The translations under genes and the position numbers were made by a program. A stretch of DNA of 32,457 nt. Origin: Eubacteriales bacterium (GTDB lineage: Bacteria; Bacillota; Clostridia; Oscillospirales; Butyricicoccaceae). The notes below the pieces were generated by a model. It was not told the DNA's origin. It saw only the letters and a list, made by a program, of their open reading frames with translations, and did no database searches. The stretch is from positions 1-32,457 of the forward strand of contig JAUNIY010000014.1 in NCBI GenBank assembly GCA_030523305.1, written 5' to 3'. This document shows, one piece after another, positions 12,209 to 20,133 of the stretch (positions are counted from its first letter, which is position 1; the number at the start of each line of letters is the position of its first letter).

Positions 12209-13554
12209 ACAGCAAGACGATTCTGCGCCTGAGAGAAGGACACGGGGAATTCATCAAACAGGCTGAGGAAGCAGTACGATATTATGAAAACTGCAATAAG
12301 ATCACGCAGAAGGGCGCGAATTCAAACAGCGACATGGCAACTGAACAACACCCTTTGCGGCTGGCGGATAATCGTATATCTCACGATTGGCACAGGTTGC
12401 TTGTGACGCAGAAGATTGGTTATCTGCTGACATATCCGCCGATATTTGATGTCGGTGACGCAGCGATAAATTGCAGAATCATACAAACACTGGGCGACAA
12501 TTATGCAGAGGTATCCACCGCCCTCGGTGTGGATGCATCCAACTGTGGTGTTGGATGGCTGCATTACTGGCGTGATAGCAGTGGGACGTTCCGATACCAT
12601 ACTGTTGACCCATCGCAGGTAATACCGGTATTTTCTGATCGCCTGGGATCAGACTTGATCGGCGTGCTGCGCTGTTATACGCAGTTGAATCCCCAAACGG
12701 GATGCATTGAACAAATCAGCGAATATTGGGACGATCAGAGGGTACGGTTTTACAAGCGAAACGCAAACGGAAACTATGCATATTTTGACTATCCAACGAT
12801 CGGAACCGAAATGCGGCATGATCTTGGCGCCGTTCCGTTTATTCCGTTTTATAATAACGGAGATCATACATCAGACTTGATTCTGTATAAAGACCTGATC
12901 GACGCATATGACAAGGTCGTTTCCGGTTTTGCCAATGACATGGAGGATGTACAGGAAGTTATTTTTGTCATCAAGAACTATGGCGGGCAAGACAAGGGGC
13001 AGTTTATTCGGGATCTTAAGCTGGAAAAGACGATCAAGGTAGACGGAGAAGGCGGCGTAGACACGATTCGCGCAGAAATCCCGTTTGAAGCACGCGGCGC
13101 TTTTCTCGATCGGATCCGAAAGCAAATATTCGTATCCGGTATGGGCGTTGATCCTGATCCACAGCAATTTGGCACTTCGTCTGGCGTTGCCTTGAAATAT
13201 CTTTACAGTTTGCTGGAACTGAAATCCGGACTGATGGAAGTTCAGTTCCGTAAGGGATATGCGCAGCTAATTCGGGCCATCTGTCGGCATCACGGCATGA
13301 CTGAACCAGTGAAAATCGCGCAGACATGGACGCGTAATGCAATCCAGAACGACCTTGAAACCGCGCAGATCGCGCAGCAGTCTATGGGCGTTATTTCCGA
13401 TAAGACGATAATAAAAAATCATCCATGGGTCGAAGATGCCGAAGCGGAACAGAAGCAACTGGAAAAAGAAGCGGCAGACAGTGAAAAGAAGCAGGAACAG
13501 TATGGATTTCCAGCTTTGAACCCGACGTCAGAGGGCGGCGCAGATGGACAGTAA
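12199..13554 (+). CDS. portal protein (SPP1 gp6-like)
   Basis: 451 residues from ATG 12199 (GGGAGGTG upstream, inside the end of terL). N-terminal RLADNRISHDWHRLLVTQKIGYLLTYPPIF and central DPSQVIPVFSD, VPFIPFYNNGD and AYDKVVSGFANDMEDVQEVIFVI are hallmarks of the SPP1 gp6/A118-type portal family. The C-terminal tail is helical and charged (EQKQLEKEAADSEKKQ). It forms the dodecameric ring through which DNA enters and to which the tail connector binds. It overlaps the minor head gene by 11 bp. Confidence 0.92.
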   Translation: MEINSKTILRLREGHGEFIKQAEEAVRYYENCNKITQKGANSNSDMATEQHPLRLADNRISHDWHRLLVTQKIGYLLTYPPIFDVGDAAINCRIIQTLGDNYAEVSTALGVDASNCGVGWLHYWRDSSGTFRYHTVDPSQVIPVFSDRLGSDLIGVLRCYTQLNPQTGCIEQISEYWDDQRVRFYKRNANGNYAYFDYPTIGTEMRHDLGAVPFIPFYNNGDHTSDLILYKDLIDAYDKVVSGFANDMEDVQEVIFVIKNYGGQDKGQFIRDLKLEKTIKVDGEGGVDTIRAEIPFEARGAFLDRIRKQIFVSGMGVDPDPQQFGTSSGVALKYLYSLLELKSGLMEVQFRKGYAQLIRAICRHHGMTEPVKIAQTWTRNAIQNDLETAQIAQQSMGVISDKTIIKNHPWVEDAEAEQKQLEKEAADSEKKQEQYGFPALNPTSEGGADGQ

Positions 13555-14638
13555 AGATTACTGGGTAAAACGTGCGCTACAGGCAAAACAAGCTGAGATC
13601 GATAAGGACGAACAACTGTGTGAGAAGTTGGCTGCTGACTATGACACGCTGAAAAAGTCCATCGATGATGAGCTTGCAAAATTTTATGGCCGGTATGCCA
13701 CCAACGAAGGCATTACGATGGCAGAAGCCAAAAAGCGGCTCAGTAATGTCGAGCTGGAAAACTTCCGTATGTCGTTGGATGAATTCAAGGAAAAAGCACT
13801 GAAAGGTGGCTACGACAAGGAGCTGAACGAAATCTACCTACGTAGCCGCATATCCCGCTTACAGGCATTACAGACACAGCTTGACATGATGGTGCAGGGA
13901 GTGTACCAGGAGCAGCACGACGCGCTGTCTGATCGTCTGAAAGCGTGCTATACAGATACATACTATCAAACGGTGTATCAGATACAGGACATGTCAGGCG
14001 TTTATACATCCAGTTTTGCGCACATTGATGAAGCGGCGCTGAATAAGACACTGACAACTCCGTGGTTGGAAAGTAATTTTTCATCGCGTGTGTGGAACAA
14101 TCGGGATAAGCTGATCGATGAGCTGCATACGGTATTGACGCAAGCATTTGTGCGTGGGGATTCGTTAGATAAAGTTTCCCGTCTGTTGGCAAAGCGGATG
14201 GATGTTTCTAAAAGCCGTGCAGATGCTTTGGTACAGACGGAGGCCGGACACATTGCTGAGCAGGCGACGCTGGACGGTTATCGTGAATGTGATACCACGG
14301 AATACCGGTATCTGGCTACGCTGGATATTAAGACATGCGGAATCTGCGGTCCACTGGATGATCGGGTATTTCCGGTTAGTGAAGCGCAGCCGGGCGTTAA
14401 TTATCCGTTGATGCATACCAGATGCCGCTGCACAACTGTGGCAGAAGTCCCGTATCGGTCCGAAACGCGTATGTCGCGTGATCCGGCGACAGGCAAAAGC
14501 ACGCGGGTTGAGCGTATGTCGTTCCAGGAATGGCATAAGAAATATGTTGAGGATGTGCCGGAAGGTGTGATAGCAGAGAAAAAACACAAAAACCAATATG
14601 CAGATAAGGCACAGTATCAGAAGGAGGTATCAACATGA
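13544..14638 (+). CDS. minor head protein (SPP1 gp7 / Mu F family)
   Basis: 364 residues. A long helical N-terminal domain is followed by the Mu F domain at about 230-305: SRADALVQTEAGHIAEQATLDGY, then TLDIKTCGICGPLDDRVF and NYPLMHTRCRCTTV. The two CxxC-like pairs (CGIC and CRC) in that domain may coordinate metal. These proteins sit inside the head near the portal and can be ejected with the DNA. It overlaps scaffold by 4 bp. No toxin domain is fused to the C-terminus, as happens in some MuF proteins. Confidence 0.9.
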   Translation: MDSKDYWVKRALQAKQAEIDKDEQLCEKLAADYDTLKKSIDDELAKFYGRYATNEGITMAEAKKRLSNVELENFRMSLDEFKEKALKGGYDKELNEIYLRSRISRLQALQTQLDMMVQGVYQEQHDALSDRLKACYTDTYYQTVYQIQDMSGVYTSSFAHIDEAALNKTLTTPWLESNFSSRVWNNRDKLIDELHTVLTQAFVRGDSLDKVSRLLAKRMDVSKSRADALVQTEAGHIAEQATLDGYRECDTTEYRYLATLDIKTCGICGPLDDRVFPVSEAQPGVNYPLMHTRCRCTTVAEVPYRSETRMSRDPATGKSTRVERMSFQEWHKKYVEDVPEGVIAEKKHKNQYADKAQYQKEVST

Positions 14639-15168
14639 CGAAAGAAAGCCTGATGAAAGCGGGATTGACGGAGGAACAGGCAGACAGCATCATGTCCGAG
14701 ATTGACAGCGATTATGTCGCAAAGACGGACTACAACGCGCAGGCTGATAAGCTGAAGCTTGCAGAAGAAAAGGTGCAGACAACAGAGGAAGCGCTGAAGA
14801 AATTCGATGGCGTAGACGTAGAAGGATTGAAAAAGCAGGTATCTGATTTGCAGGATGACTTGCAGAAAAAAGATACAGAATATCAGCAGAAGATTACCGA
14901 TATGGCGTTTGATTCTGCTCTGGATGCTGCTATTTCTGCCGCCAATGGCAAGAACGCCAAGGCAATCCGCGCCCTAATGGATATTGATACGCTGAAAGCC
15001 AGCAAGAACCAGCAGGAGGACATGAGAACTGCTGTAGCGCAGATTGCAAAGGAAAATGACTATCTTTTTGGAGATATAAGCCAGCCGCATTATAATCCGC
15101 CGAAGGGCGGAAAACCTAATGCGGCAACAGATATGGCATCTGCACTGGCTGAACACTACAACAAATAA
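14635..15168 (+). CDS. capsid scaffold protein (GP20-like)
   Basis: 177 residues with GGAGGTATC upstream. N-terminal MTKESLMKAGLTEEQADSIMSEID and a coiled-coil middle (AEEKVQTTEEALKKFDGVDVEGLKKQVSDLQ) match the phage minor structural GP20/scaffold family. The C-terminus (KNAKAIRALMDIDTLK and LFG near the end) is the conserved capsid-binding part. It should guide prohead assembly and leave before DNA fills the head. It lies in the usual place directly before the major capsid gene. Confidence 0.9.
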   Translation: MTKESLMKAGLTEEQADSIMSEIDSDYVAKTDYNAQADKLKLAEEKVQTTEEALKKFDGVDVEGLKKQVSDLQDDLQKKDTEYQQKITDMAFDSALDAAISAANGKNAKAIRALMDIDTLKASKNQQEDMRTAVAQIAKENDYLFGDISQPHYNPPKGGKPNAATDMASALAEHYNK

Positions 15169-15189
15169 AATTTTTAGGAGGTACATATT

Positions 15190-16170
15190 ATGCCCGTGAC
15201 ATTAGCACAAGCCAAAGTTGGTATGGCGAATCATGTGGACCAGCAGGTAATTGATGAATTTCGCAGAGGTTCTGCACTTCTGGATGCATTGACATTCGAC
15301 GATGCAGTTTCTCCGGGTACAGGCGGCAGTACACTAGTGTATGGCTATACACAGCTTAAGACCCCGGCGGGTGCTGATTTCCGCGAGATCAACAGCGATT
15401 ACACACCAAACGAGGCGGATCGCGAAACAAAAACAGTAAATCTCAAGATTTTTGGAGGTTCCTTTCAGGTAGACCGGGTACTGGCAAACACCACAAATGG
15501 ACAGATCAACGAGGTGCAGTTCCAGTTGTCCGAGAAGATCAAGGCAGCAACCAACCTATTCCACTACACTGCAATCAATGGTGACAGCGCTACGAAGGGA
15601 TTTGATGGCTTGGACACGATGCTGGTGGGATCATCCACAGAATTGAATGCGGATGCCGCGGGAGCTATCGATATTTCTTCAGCATCCGCCATCGATGCAA
15701 ACTACAAAACGGTGTTGGATGTCCTTGACCAGTTGCTTGGTGAACTGGATGGCACACCGACAATGTTGTTAGGTAATAATGCGCTGCTGACCAAGCTCAA
15801 GGGATGTGCACGACGCGCCGGTTATCTGACTCAGTCCGAAAATGCTTTTGGAAAAACGGTTGAAGGATATGCAGGAATTCCGTTTGTCGATCTGAAATAT
15901 TATTATGATCTGACGAGCAAAACAGAAAAGCCAGTTATCCCGATCATAACAAGAGGTTCTGCCACCGGACTGACTGATTTGTATGCGGTGCGCTTTGGGC
16001 TTGACGGATTTCATGCTGTATCCCCTGCGGGTGGCAAGATTATCAGCACCACACTGCCCGATTTTTCTCAGGCGGGTGCTGTAAAGAGTGGCGATGTTGA
16101 GATGGTTGCCGCAACCGTTCTGAAGAAGACCCGTGCGGCTGGTGTACTGCGCAATTTTAAGGTAAAGTGA
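15190..16170 (+). CDS. major capsid protein
   Basis: 326 residues, strong site TTAGGAGGTAC. The sequence (HVDQQVIDEFRRGSALLDALTFDDAVSPGTGGSTLVYGYTQL, TVNLKIFGGSFQVDRVLANT) and its place after the scaffold identify an HK97-fold phage major capsid protein of the type without a protease-linked delta domain. It forms the icosahedral shell. No N-terminal signal or prohead protease is encoded nearby, consistent with use of a separate GP20-like scaffold. Codon use is smooth and no interruption is seen. Confidence 0.9.
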   Translation: MPVTLAQAKVGMANHVDQQVIDEFRRGSALLDALTFDDAVSPGTGGSTLVYGYTQLKTPAGADFREINSDYTPNEADRETKTVNLKIFGGSFQVDRVLANTTNGQINEVQFQLSEKIKAATNLFHYTAINGDSATKGFDGLDTMLVGSSTELNADAAGAIDISSASAIDANYKTVLDVLDQLLGELDGTPTMLLGNNALLTKLKGCARRAGYLTQSENAFGKTVEGYAGIPFVDLKYYYDLTSKTEKPVIPIITRGSATGLTDLYAVRFGLDGFHAVSPAGGKIISTTLPDFSQAGAVKSGDVEMVAATVLKKTRAAGVLRNFKVK

Positions 16171-16180
16171 GGAAACTGCT

Positions 16181-16435
16181 GTGAAGTACCATATCAAAGC
16201 ACCAAATAACAAATATGACCGGACATTGAATGGCGTTCGGTTTTCTGATGGAGTCGCAGAGACAGATAATATGTGGATGGCGCAGTGGTTTTCCGGTCGT
16301 GACGGATTCTCTGTAGAAGAAATCTCGGAGAAGGAAATCGAGCAGCCGGACAAGAAACCTGACCCGGGCGCTCAGTTCACCGAAACTATATCGGAAAAGA
16401 CGCCCCGTGCGCAATCTACGAGGACAAAGAAATGA
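16181..16435 (+). CDS. small head-associated protein, GTG start
   Basis: 84 residues from GTG 16181. The beginning, KYHIKAPNNKYDRTLNGVRFSDGVAETDNMWMAQWF, is folded-looking. The tail is charged and low-complexity (EQPDKKPDPGAQFTETISEK). Small proteins of this kind often follow the major capsid gene in clostridial phages and are annotated only as hypothetical; a head decoration or stabilising role is possible. Its TGA overlaps the next ATG (ATGA). Confidence 0.6.
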   Translation: MKYHIKAPNNKYDRTLNGVRFSDGVAETDNMWMAQWFSGRDGFSVEEISEKEIEQPDKKPDPGAQFTETISEKTPRAQSTRTKK

Positions 16436-16788
16436 TTGACACGATCTATGATACTGCGATACAGCTTGCGCCGGGGGCAGATAAGGATGTCCTGCGGGTG
16501 TCCGTATTGAAAGTCGAACAGATTATCTGTAATTACTGCAACGTGGATACTATACCGGAAGGACTGTATTATGTCGCTGCTGATATGGTGGCGGAGGCAT
16601 GGAATCGCATACGCATGGGAAACGCAGGTGCAGATGCAGACGGCTCTGCCGAAGTGAAGAGCGTAACGCGCGGGGATACGTCGTATACCTTTACAACGCA
16701 GTCGGAGAGCATGAAAGCGGTATTATCTACCAGCGGATTTCTCAATGACTGGAAAACGCAGCTGAATCAATTCCGAAGGATGAGGTGA
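16432..16788 (+). CDS. head-tail connector protein (gp6/gp15-like adaptor)
   Basis: 118 residues. An all-helical N-terminal part (IYDTAIQLAPGADKDVLRVSVLKVEQIICNYCNVDTIPEGL) is followed by YYVAADMVAEAWNRI, then VKSVTRGDTSYTF. The pattern fits the HK97 gp6/SPP1 gp15 adaptor family that docks under the portal ring. Its place directly after the capsid genes is the expected one. Confidence 0.7.
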   Translation: MIDTIYDTAIQLAPGADKDVLRVSVLKVEQIICNYCNVDTIPEGLYYVAADMVAEAWNRIRMGNAGADADGSAEVKSVTRGDTSYTFTTQSESMKAVLSTSGFLNDWKTQLNQFRRMR

Positions 16789-16793
16789 TAGCC

Positions 16794-17159
16794 GTGCTCG
16801 GAAACGTCGCGTTAGAGCGCAGGATCCTAGAGCGGACCTATGACGGTGTGATGAATGTATACGGATACGGCGATGAACTGACGCAATCCGGCGCAACACG
16901 TCCCGTGGAAAAGCAGCTGCATACCAAAATCCCTTGCGGTCTGTCTGCAAGCGGACAGGCCGATACTACTCAAACAGATGCTTCTGCCGATGTGGATCAA
17001 CGGTATATCGTGTTCTGTGCGCCAGAAATAGAAGCCCCCCCGGGCTGCCGGGTCGTGATCACGCAGTATGGAGTAACGCGGGATTATACTTGCAGTGGTA
17101 TGCCGAATGTCTATCCGACGCATCAAGAACTGACTGTGCTGCTGGAGGATAGAGCATGA
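16794..17159 (+). CDS. head closure / stopper protein
   Basis: 121 residues from GTG 16794 (GAGGTGA 5 bp upstream); an earlier GTG at 16785 is possible. The protein is mostly beta (RTYDGVMNVYGYGDELTQSGATRPVEKQLHTKIPCGLS, then GCRVVITQYGVTRDYTCSG). Size, position after the connector and the CGLS/YTCSG segments fit minor capsid or head-closure proteins (SPP1 gp16-like) that seal the portal channel. Family assignment is by context more than motif. Confidence 0.6.
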   Translation: MLGNVALERRILERTYDGVMNVYGYGDELTQSGATRPVEKQLHTKIPCGLSASGQADTTQTDASADVDQRYIVFCAPEIEAPPGCRVVITQYGVTRDYTCSGMPNVYPTHQELTVLLEDRA

Positions 17160-17578
17160 GTAAAGTTGGATTTGATTTCTCCGAGTTGGAAGAATTAAAG
17201 GAAAATATCGAGAAAGTCGCAAAGAGCGACGGCGCGCTGGAGCAGATGTCGGAATGTGTGCTGAATCAGCTGGCAGATATCGTGCTTGCTGCGACAAAAT
17301 CAAACACACCTGTTCGATCAGGAAATTTACGGCGCAATTGGCGACGTACGCCTGTAAAGGTCAAGATATCTGGCAATGAGATATTCGTGAAAATCTACAA
17401 CAATACAGAATACGCACCGTATGTAGAGTACGGGCATCGTATTGTTGTAAAAGGCGTCACGGTTGACTTTCAGCCCGGTGTGTTTATGTTGACTATGGCA
17501 GTAGAAAATGCAGATAAAATCTTTCCTAAGATGGTCGAGGAACAAATCGCTGCCGCATTGGAGGGGATTGCAAAATGA
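17156..17578 (+). CDS. HK97 gp10-like tail completion protein
   Basis: 140 residues. LAATKSNTPVRSGNLRRNWR, preceded by a helix, and NTEYAPYVEYGHR are the recognised HK97 gp10 signature (PVRTGxLRxS and YAxYVExG). The C-terminal helix ends MVEEQIAAALEGIAK. Members act at the head-tail interface during tail completion. ATGA overlap with the previous gene and a 4-bp overlap with the next place it firmly in the connector operon. Confidence 0.88.
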   Translation: MSKVGFDFSELEELKENIEKVAKSDGALEQMSECVLNQLADIVLAATKSNTPVRSGNLRRNWRRTPVKVKISGNEIFVKIYNNTEYAPYVEYGHRIVVKGVTVDFQPGVFMLTMAVENADKIFPKMVEEQIAAALEGIAK

Positions 17579-18021
17579 ATCGCTTTGATGCACTGGTCAA
17601 TGTACTACATGGTGCGTTCCCAGATATCCCGGTTTACGACGAGAAAATACCACAGCATTTTCGTCAGCCGTGTTTTTCTGTCCTGCTGGTGTCTGAGCAG
17701 CACACGCCTATGACCAATACATTGCAGCAGGAATATACGGTGTTTGATGTCCGGTATTTTCCGCCTACGGGCATCCCGCAGCGCGAGAACTGTCGCGCTG
17801 TAGCAGAACAGCTAAAATATGAGCTGAAAGCGATGTGCGAAGAGCGATCATGTTTGCTTGATATGAGCTATACCATTGTAGACGATGTACTGCATTTTAC
17901 ATTAGATGTAGATGGGTACGAAACCGCTGACCGTGATACCGTCGTAGATCCAATGGAAAACTTGACGGTTACGGTGGATACCGGAAAACCTGCAATGGGT
18001 GATTTTGCAAAGGAGGCGTAG
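17575..18021 (+). CDS. tail terminator / minor capsid protein
   Basis: 148 residues, start overlapping the previous stop. NRFDALVNVLHGAFPDIPVYDEKIPQHFRQPCFSVLLV and the later VVDDVLHFTLDVDGY fit the DUF6838-type tail terminator family that follows gp10 in PBSX-like phages. It would cap the tail tube before head joining. The call depends on order and general pattern; no catalytic residues are expected. Confidence 0.65.
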   Translation: MNRFDALVNVLHGAFPDIPVYDEKIPQHFRQPCFSVLLVSEQHTPMTNTLQQEYTVFDVRYFPPTGIPQRENCRAVAEQLKYELKAMCEERSCLLDMSYTIVDDVLHFTLDVDGYETADRDTVVDPMENLTVTVDTGKPAMGDFAKEA

Positions 18022-18023
18022 AC

Positions 18024-19094
18024 ATGGCAATTGCAATGCCAAAGATTTTAATTGAATTCAAGAAGCTGGCCGAAACGCTTTCTACCAGATCGGCTTTGGG
18101 GGCTACGGTGCTGCTGATGCGGGATACAACGGCTGAGGACGCGGTTTCGTCTTATACAACTGCGGCGGAGGCCCAGGCAGACAGCGCAAAGTACACGACC
18201 AGCAATGCACAGTATATCCAGGACGCCTTCGGAGGCGGAGCTGCTACTGTGCATGTTGTCCGGATCGGAAATGCGATTGATACTGCGCTTGCAGCAGTTC
18301 TTGCGCACGCACTGACTGGATGGATCACAGTCTGTGATGGCACGGAGGCGGACTTTACTGCCCTGACTGCATGGATTGCCGTAAGGGAAGGCGAAAAACA
18401 GCCGCTGTATAACGGCATTGTCTTTAATACCGCCAAGCCGAACTGTAAGCATGTTGTGAATTTCATAACTGAATCTGTCACATTCGCAGATTCCCGTGGT
18501 ACATGTGACGGTGATAGCTTCCTGCCGACGTTGGCAGGCATTCTGGCGTCGTGCGGCGTGAACAGTAGCTGCACATATTATAAATGCACGATGCTGACGG
18601 CTGCATCGGCAACGGAAGGACAAGACGCTGCACTTGCAGAGGGAAAGCTGTTTCTTTTTGCTGATGGCAAGGATATCCGCATTGCGCGTGGCATCAACAG
18701 CCTGACGGATGACGATGACGATGACTTCAAGTTTATTGATACAGTAGCTGTTATGGACTTGATCCAAAGCGATATCATGTCACTTTGGAAAGAAAACTAT
18801 GCAGGAAAATACCGCAATACGCTGGATAATCAAATGCTGTTTATCAGCGCGGTGAATAGCTATTTTCAAGGGCTGGTTTCGGAAGGCATTTTGGATAACG
18901 AAGCGGACAATACAGCGCAGATTGATGTCACCGCGCAGCGGCAGGCGTGGGTTTCTGCGGGAAAGACGGAAGCAGGGCAATGGACGGATGAAGTTGTCAA
19001 GGTCAAGACGTTCCGGCGGGACATGTTCCTGACCGGATCGATCCGCATTTGCGGCACAATGGATAATCTGACCTTCCCGATTACATTGCAGTAG
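18024..19094 (+). CDS. contractile tail sheath protein (XkdK-like)
   Basis: 356 residues. MAIAMPKILIEFKKLAETLSTRSALGATVLLMRD matches the start of PBSX XkdK-type sheath proteins. The C-terminal half has ALAEGKLFLFADGKDIRIARGINSL, followed by KFIDTVAVMDLIQSDIMSLW and VRTFRRDMF-like VKTFRRDMFLTGSIRICGTMDNL, the conserved sheath core. It polymerises around the tail tube and contracts on infection. Its presence defines the phage as a myovirus. It is somewhat shorter than XkdK (about 460), lacking part of the outer domain. Confidence 0.92.
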   Translation: MAIAMPKILIEFKKLAETLSTRSALGATVLLMRDTTAEDAVSSYTTAAEAQADSAKYTTSNAQYIQDAFGGGAATVHVVRIGNAIDTALAAVLAHALTGWITVCDGTEADFTALTAWIAVREGEKQPLYNGIVFNTAKPNCKHVVNFITESVTFADSRGTCDGDSFLPTLAGILASCGVNSSCTYYKCTMLTAASATEGQDAALAEGKLFLFADGKDIRIARGINSLTDDDDDDFKFIDTVAVMDLIQSDIMSLWKENYAGKYRNTLDNQMLFISAVNSYFQGLVSEGILDNEADNTAQIDVTAQRQAWVSAGKTEAGQWTDEVVKVKTFRRDMFLTGSIRICGTMDNLTFPITLQ

Positions 19095-19107
19095 GAGGAG
19101 CAAGACA

Positions 19108-19539
19108 ATGGATGTTAATGTGAATGACGTTTTAAACGGAACAGGTGGACGGGCGTGGTGGAATGGACGGCTGCTGGCGTCGCTGACAAAGTGTGAGGCA
19201 AAGATGACAGGCGATTTTGAGGACGTTGCTGTTTGCGGCGATGCCGCTGCCCATACGCTGTTTAACGGCTGGTCTGGTTCTGGAACACTGACGCTTCTTA
19301 AAACGGACAGCGAGATTGCCGATCAGATGATTGCGGCGTATACAAGCGGAGATATGCCGGATATCCAGATTGTGACCGCACTGACCAATGCCCGGACGAA
19401 AAAAAGCGCCAGATATCAGATTTCGGGCGTTGTGGTTACCGAGGTTATGGTTGCGGCGTTTGAAGCGAAAAAACAAACTGAAGAGGAAATTCCATTTAAT
19501 TTTTCCAAAATTCAACCGCTGGAAAGCATTTCTGTATAG
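19108..19539 (+). CDS. tail tube protein (XkdM-like)
   Basis: 143 residues, AGGAGGAGCAAG upstream. NDVLNGTGGRAWWNGRLLASLTKCEAKMTGDFEDV and YQISGVVVTEVMVAAFEAKKQTEEEIPFNFS match the XkdM/DUF2001 tail tube family, a beta-barrel that stacks as hexamers inside the sheath. It follows the sheath gene as in PBSX. Confidence 0.9.
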   Translation: MDVNVNDVLNGTGGRAWWNGRLLASLTKCEAKMTGDFEDVAVCGDAAAHTLFNGWSGSGTLTLLKTDSEIADQMIAAYTSGDMPDIQIVTALTNARTKKSARYQISGVVVTEVMVAAFEAKKQTEEEIPFNFSKIQPLESISV

Positions 19540-19551
19540 TGAGGAGCAAAG

Positions 19552-19944
19552 ATGAGCAAAGCAATGACATTAGATACGCTGCTAAACCGAGCAGCTGCAA
19601 AAGAGCGGGCAAAGGATGATAAGTTGGAAATCCAACTGCCCGGCAGTGAAAACGTGTTAATTTTTCACCGATTGTCAGATGCAAAAATTCTGGAAATTGT
19701 TGACCAGATTGCATCCGGAGCCAAGGACGCAATGCTGACCGGCGCAATGGAGGCAACAGACCACATGATTTACGCATCCTGTGAACTGCTGCAAAATCCT
19801 GAGCTGCATGCGCAGCTGGGTGTAGCAGAGCCGTGGGATGTTGTCCCGAAAATATTCACGTTGGCTGAACGGAATGAGATCGGCGGCAAACTGTTTGCAT
19901 GGCTTGGCGTCGATGCCATTGCTGGTGATGTAAAAAACGCATAG
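19552..19944 (+). CDS. tail assembly chaperone G (XkdN-like), zero frame
   Basis: 130 residues. MTLDTLLNRAAAKERAKDDKLEIQLPGSENVLIFHRLSDAKILEI matches the XkdN-type tail assembly chaperone. These proteins coat the tape measure protein during tail assembly. The gene ends GTA AAA AAC GCA TAG, which contains the slippery heptamer A_AAA_AAC (19932-19938), so a fraction of ribosomes should shift to make the longer GT form. It sits just before the tape measure gene, as expected. Confidence 0.9.
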   Translation: MSKAMTLDTLLNRAAAKERAKDDKLEIQLPGSENVLIFHRLSDAKILEIVDQIASGAKDAMLTGAMEATDHMIYASCELLQNPELHAQLGVAEPWDVVPKIFTLAERNEIGGKLFAWLGVDAIAGDVKNA

Positions 19945-20129
19945 CGCATGATCCGGATTTAGATCTATGTGCATTTTATGCTGTACATGGATGGGATGTG
20001 GAAGCATTGGACGATATCGCTTCTGCATCCCCGATGCGAAAAATGTTTCTGGATCATGCGCGGGAACAGTATTACAGTGACATGCAGAATCTGATTGGTT
20101 CTGCTGTTGCAAAGGCGTTGGGAGGATAG
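19552..20129 (+). CDS. tail assembly chaperone GT, made by -1 frameshift
   Basis: A -1 slip at A_AAA_AAC (19932-19938) joins 129 codons of G to a 63-codon extension, giving 192 residues and ending at TAG 20127-20129. The extension begins RIAHDPDLDLCAFYAVHGWDVEALDDIA and ends SAVAKALGG; it has no start codon of its own. A 5-base spacer separates the slip site from a hairpin (GCGCATGATC at 19944-19953 with GATC-T-ATGTGC at 19962-19972). All three elements of a programmed frameshift are thus present. The G/GT pair is conserved across tailed phages and the ratio is critical for tail assembly. Confidence 0.88.
19932..19972 (+). promoter_or_regulatory. programmed -1 ribosomal frameshift signal
   Basis: Slippery heptamer A_AAA_AAC in the zero frame (19932-19938), spacer GCATA (19939-19943), then a 10-bp hairpin with one bulged T (19944-19953 with 19962-19972). 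The zero-frame stop TAG lies within the spacer and first stem base (19942-19944). Confidence 0.88.
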
Positions 20130-20133
20130 GCGT

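Noticed and set aside
18048..18767. 239-codon minus-strand frame opposite the sheath gene
   Set aside because: Antisense shadow of a clearly recognised sheath gene with no supporting signals.
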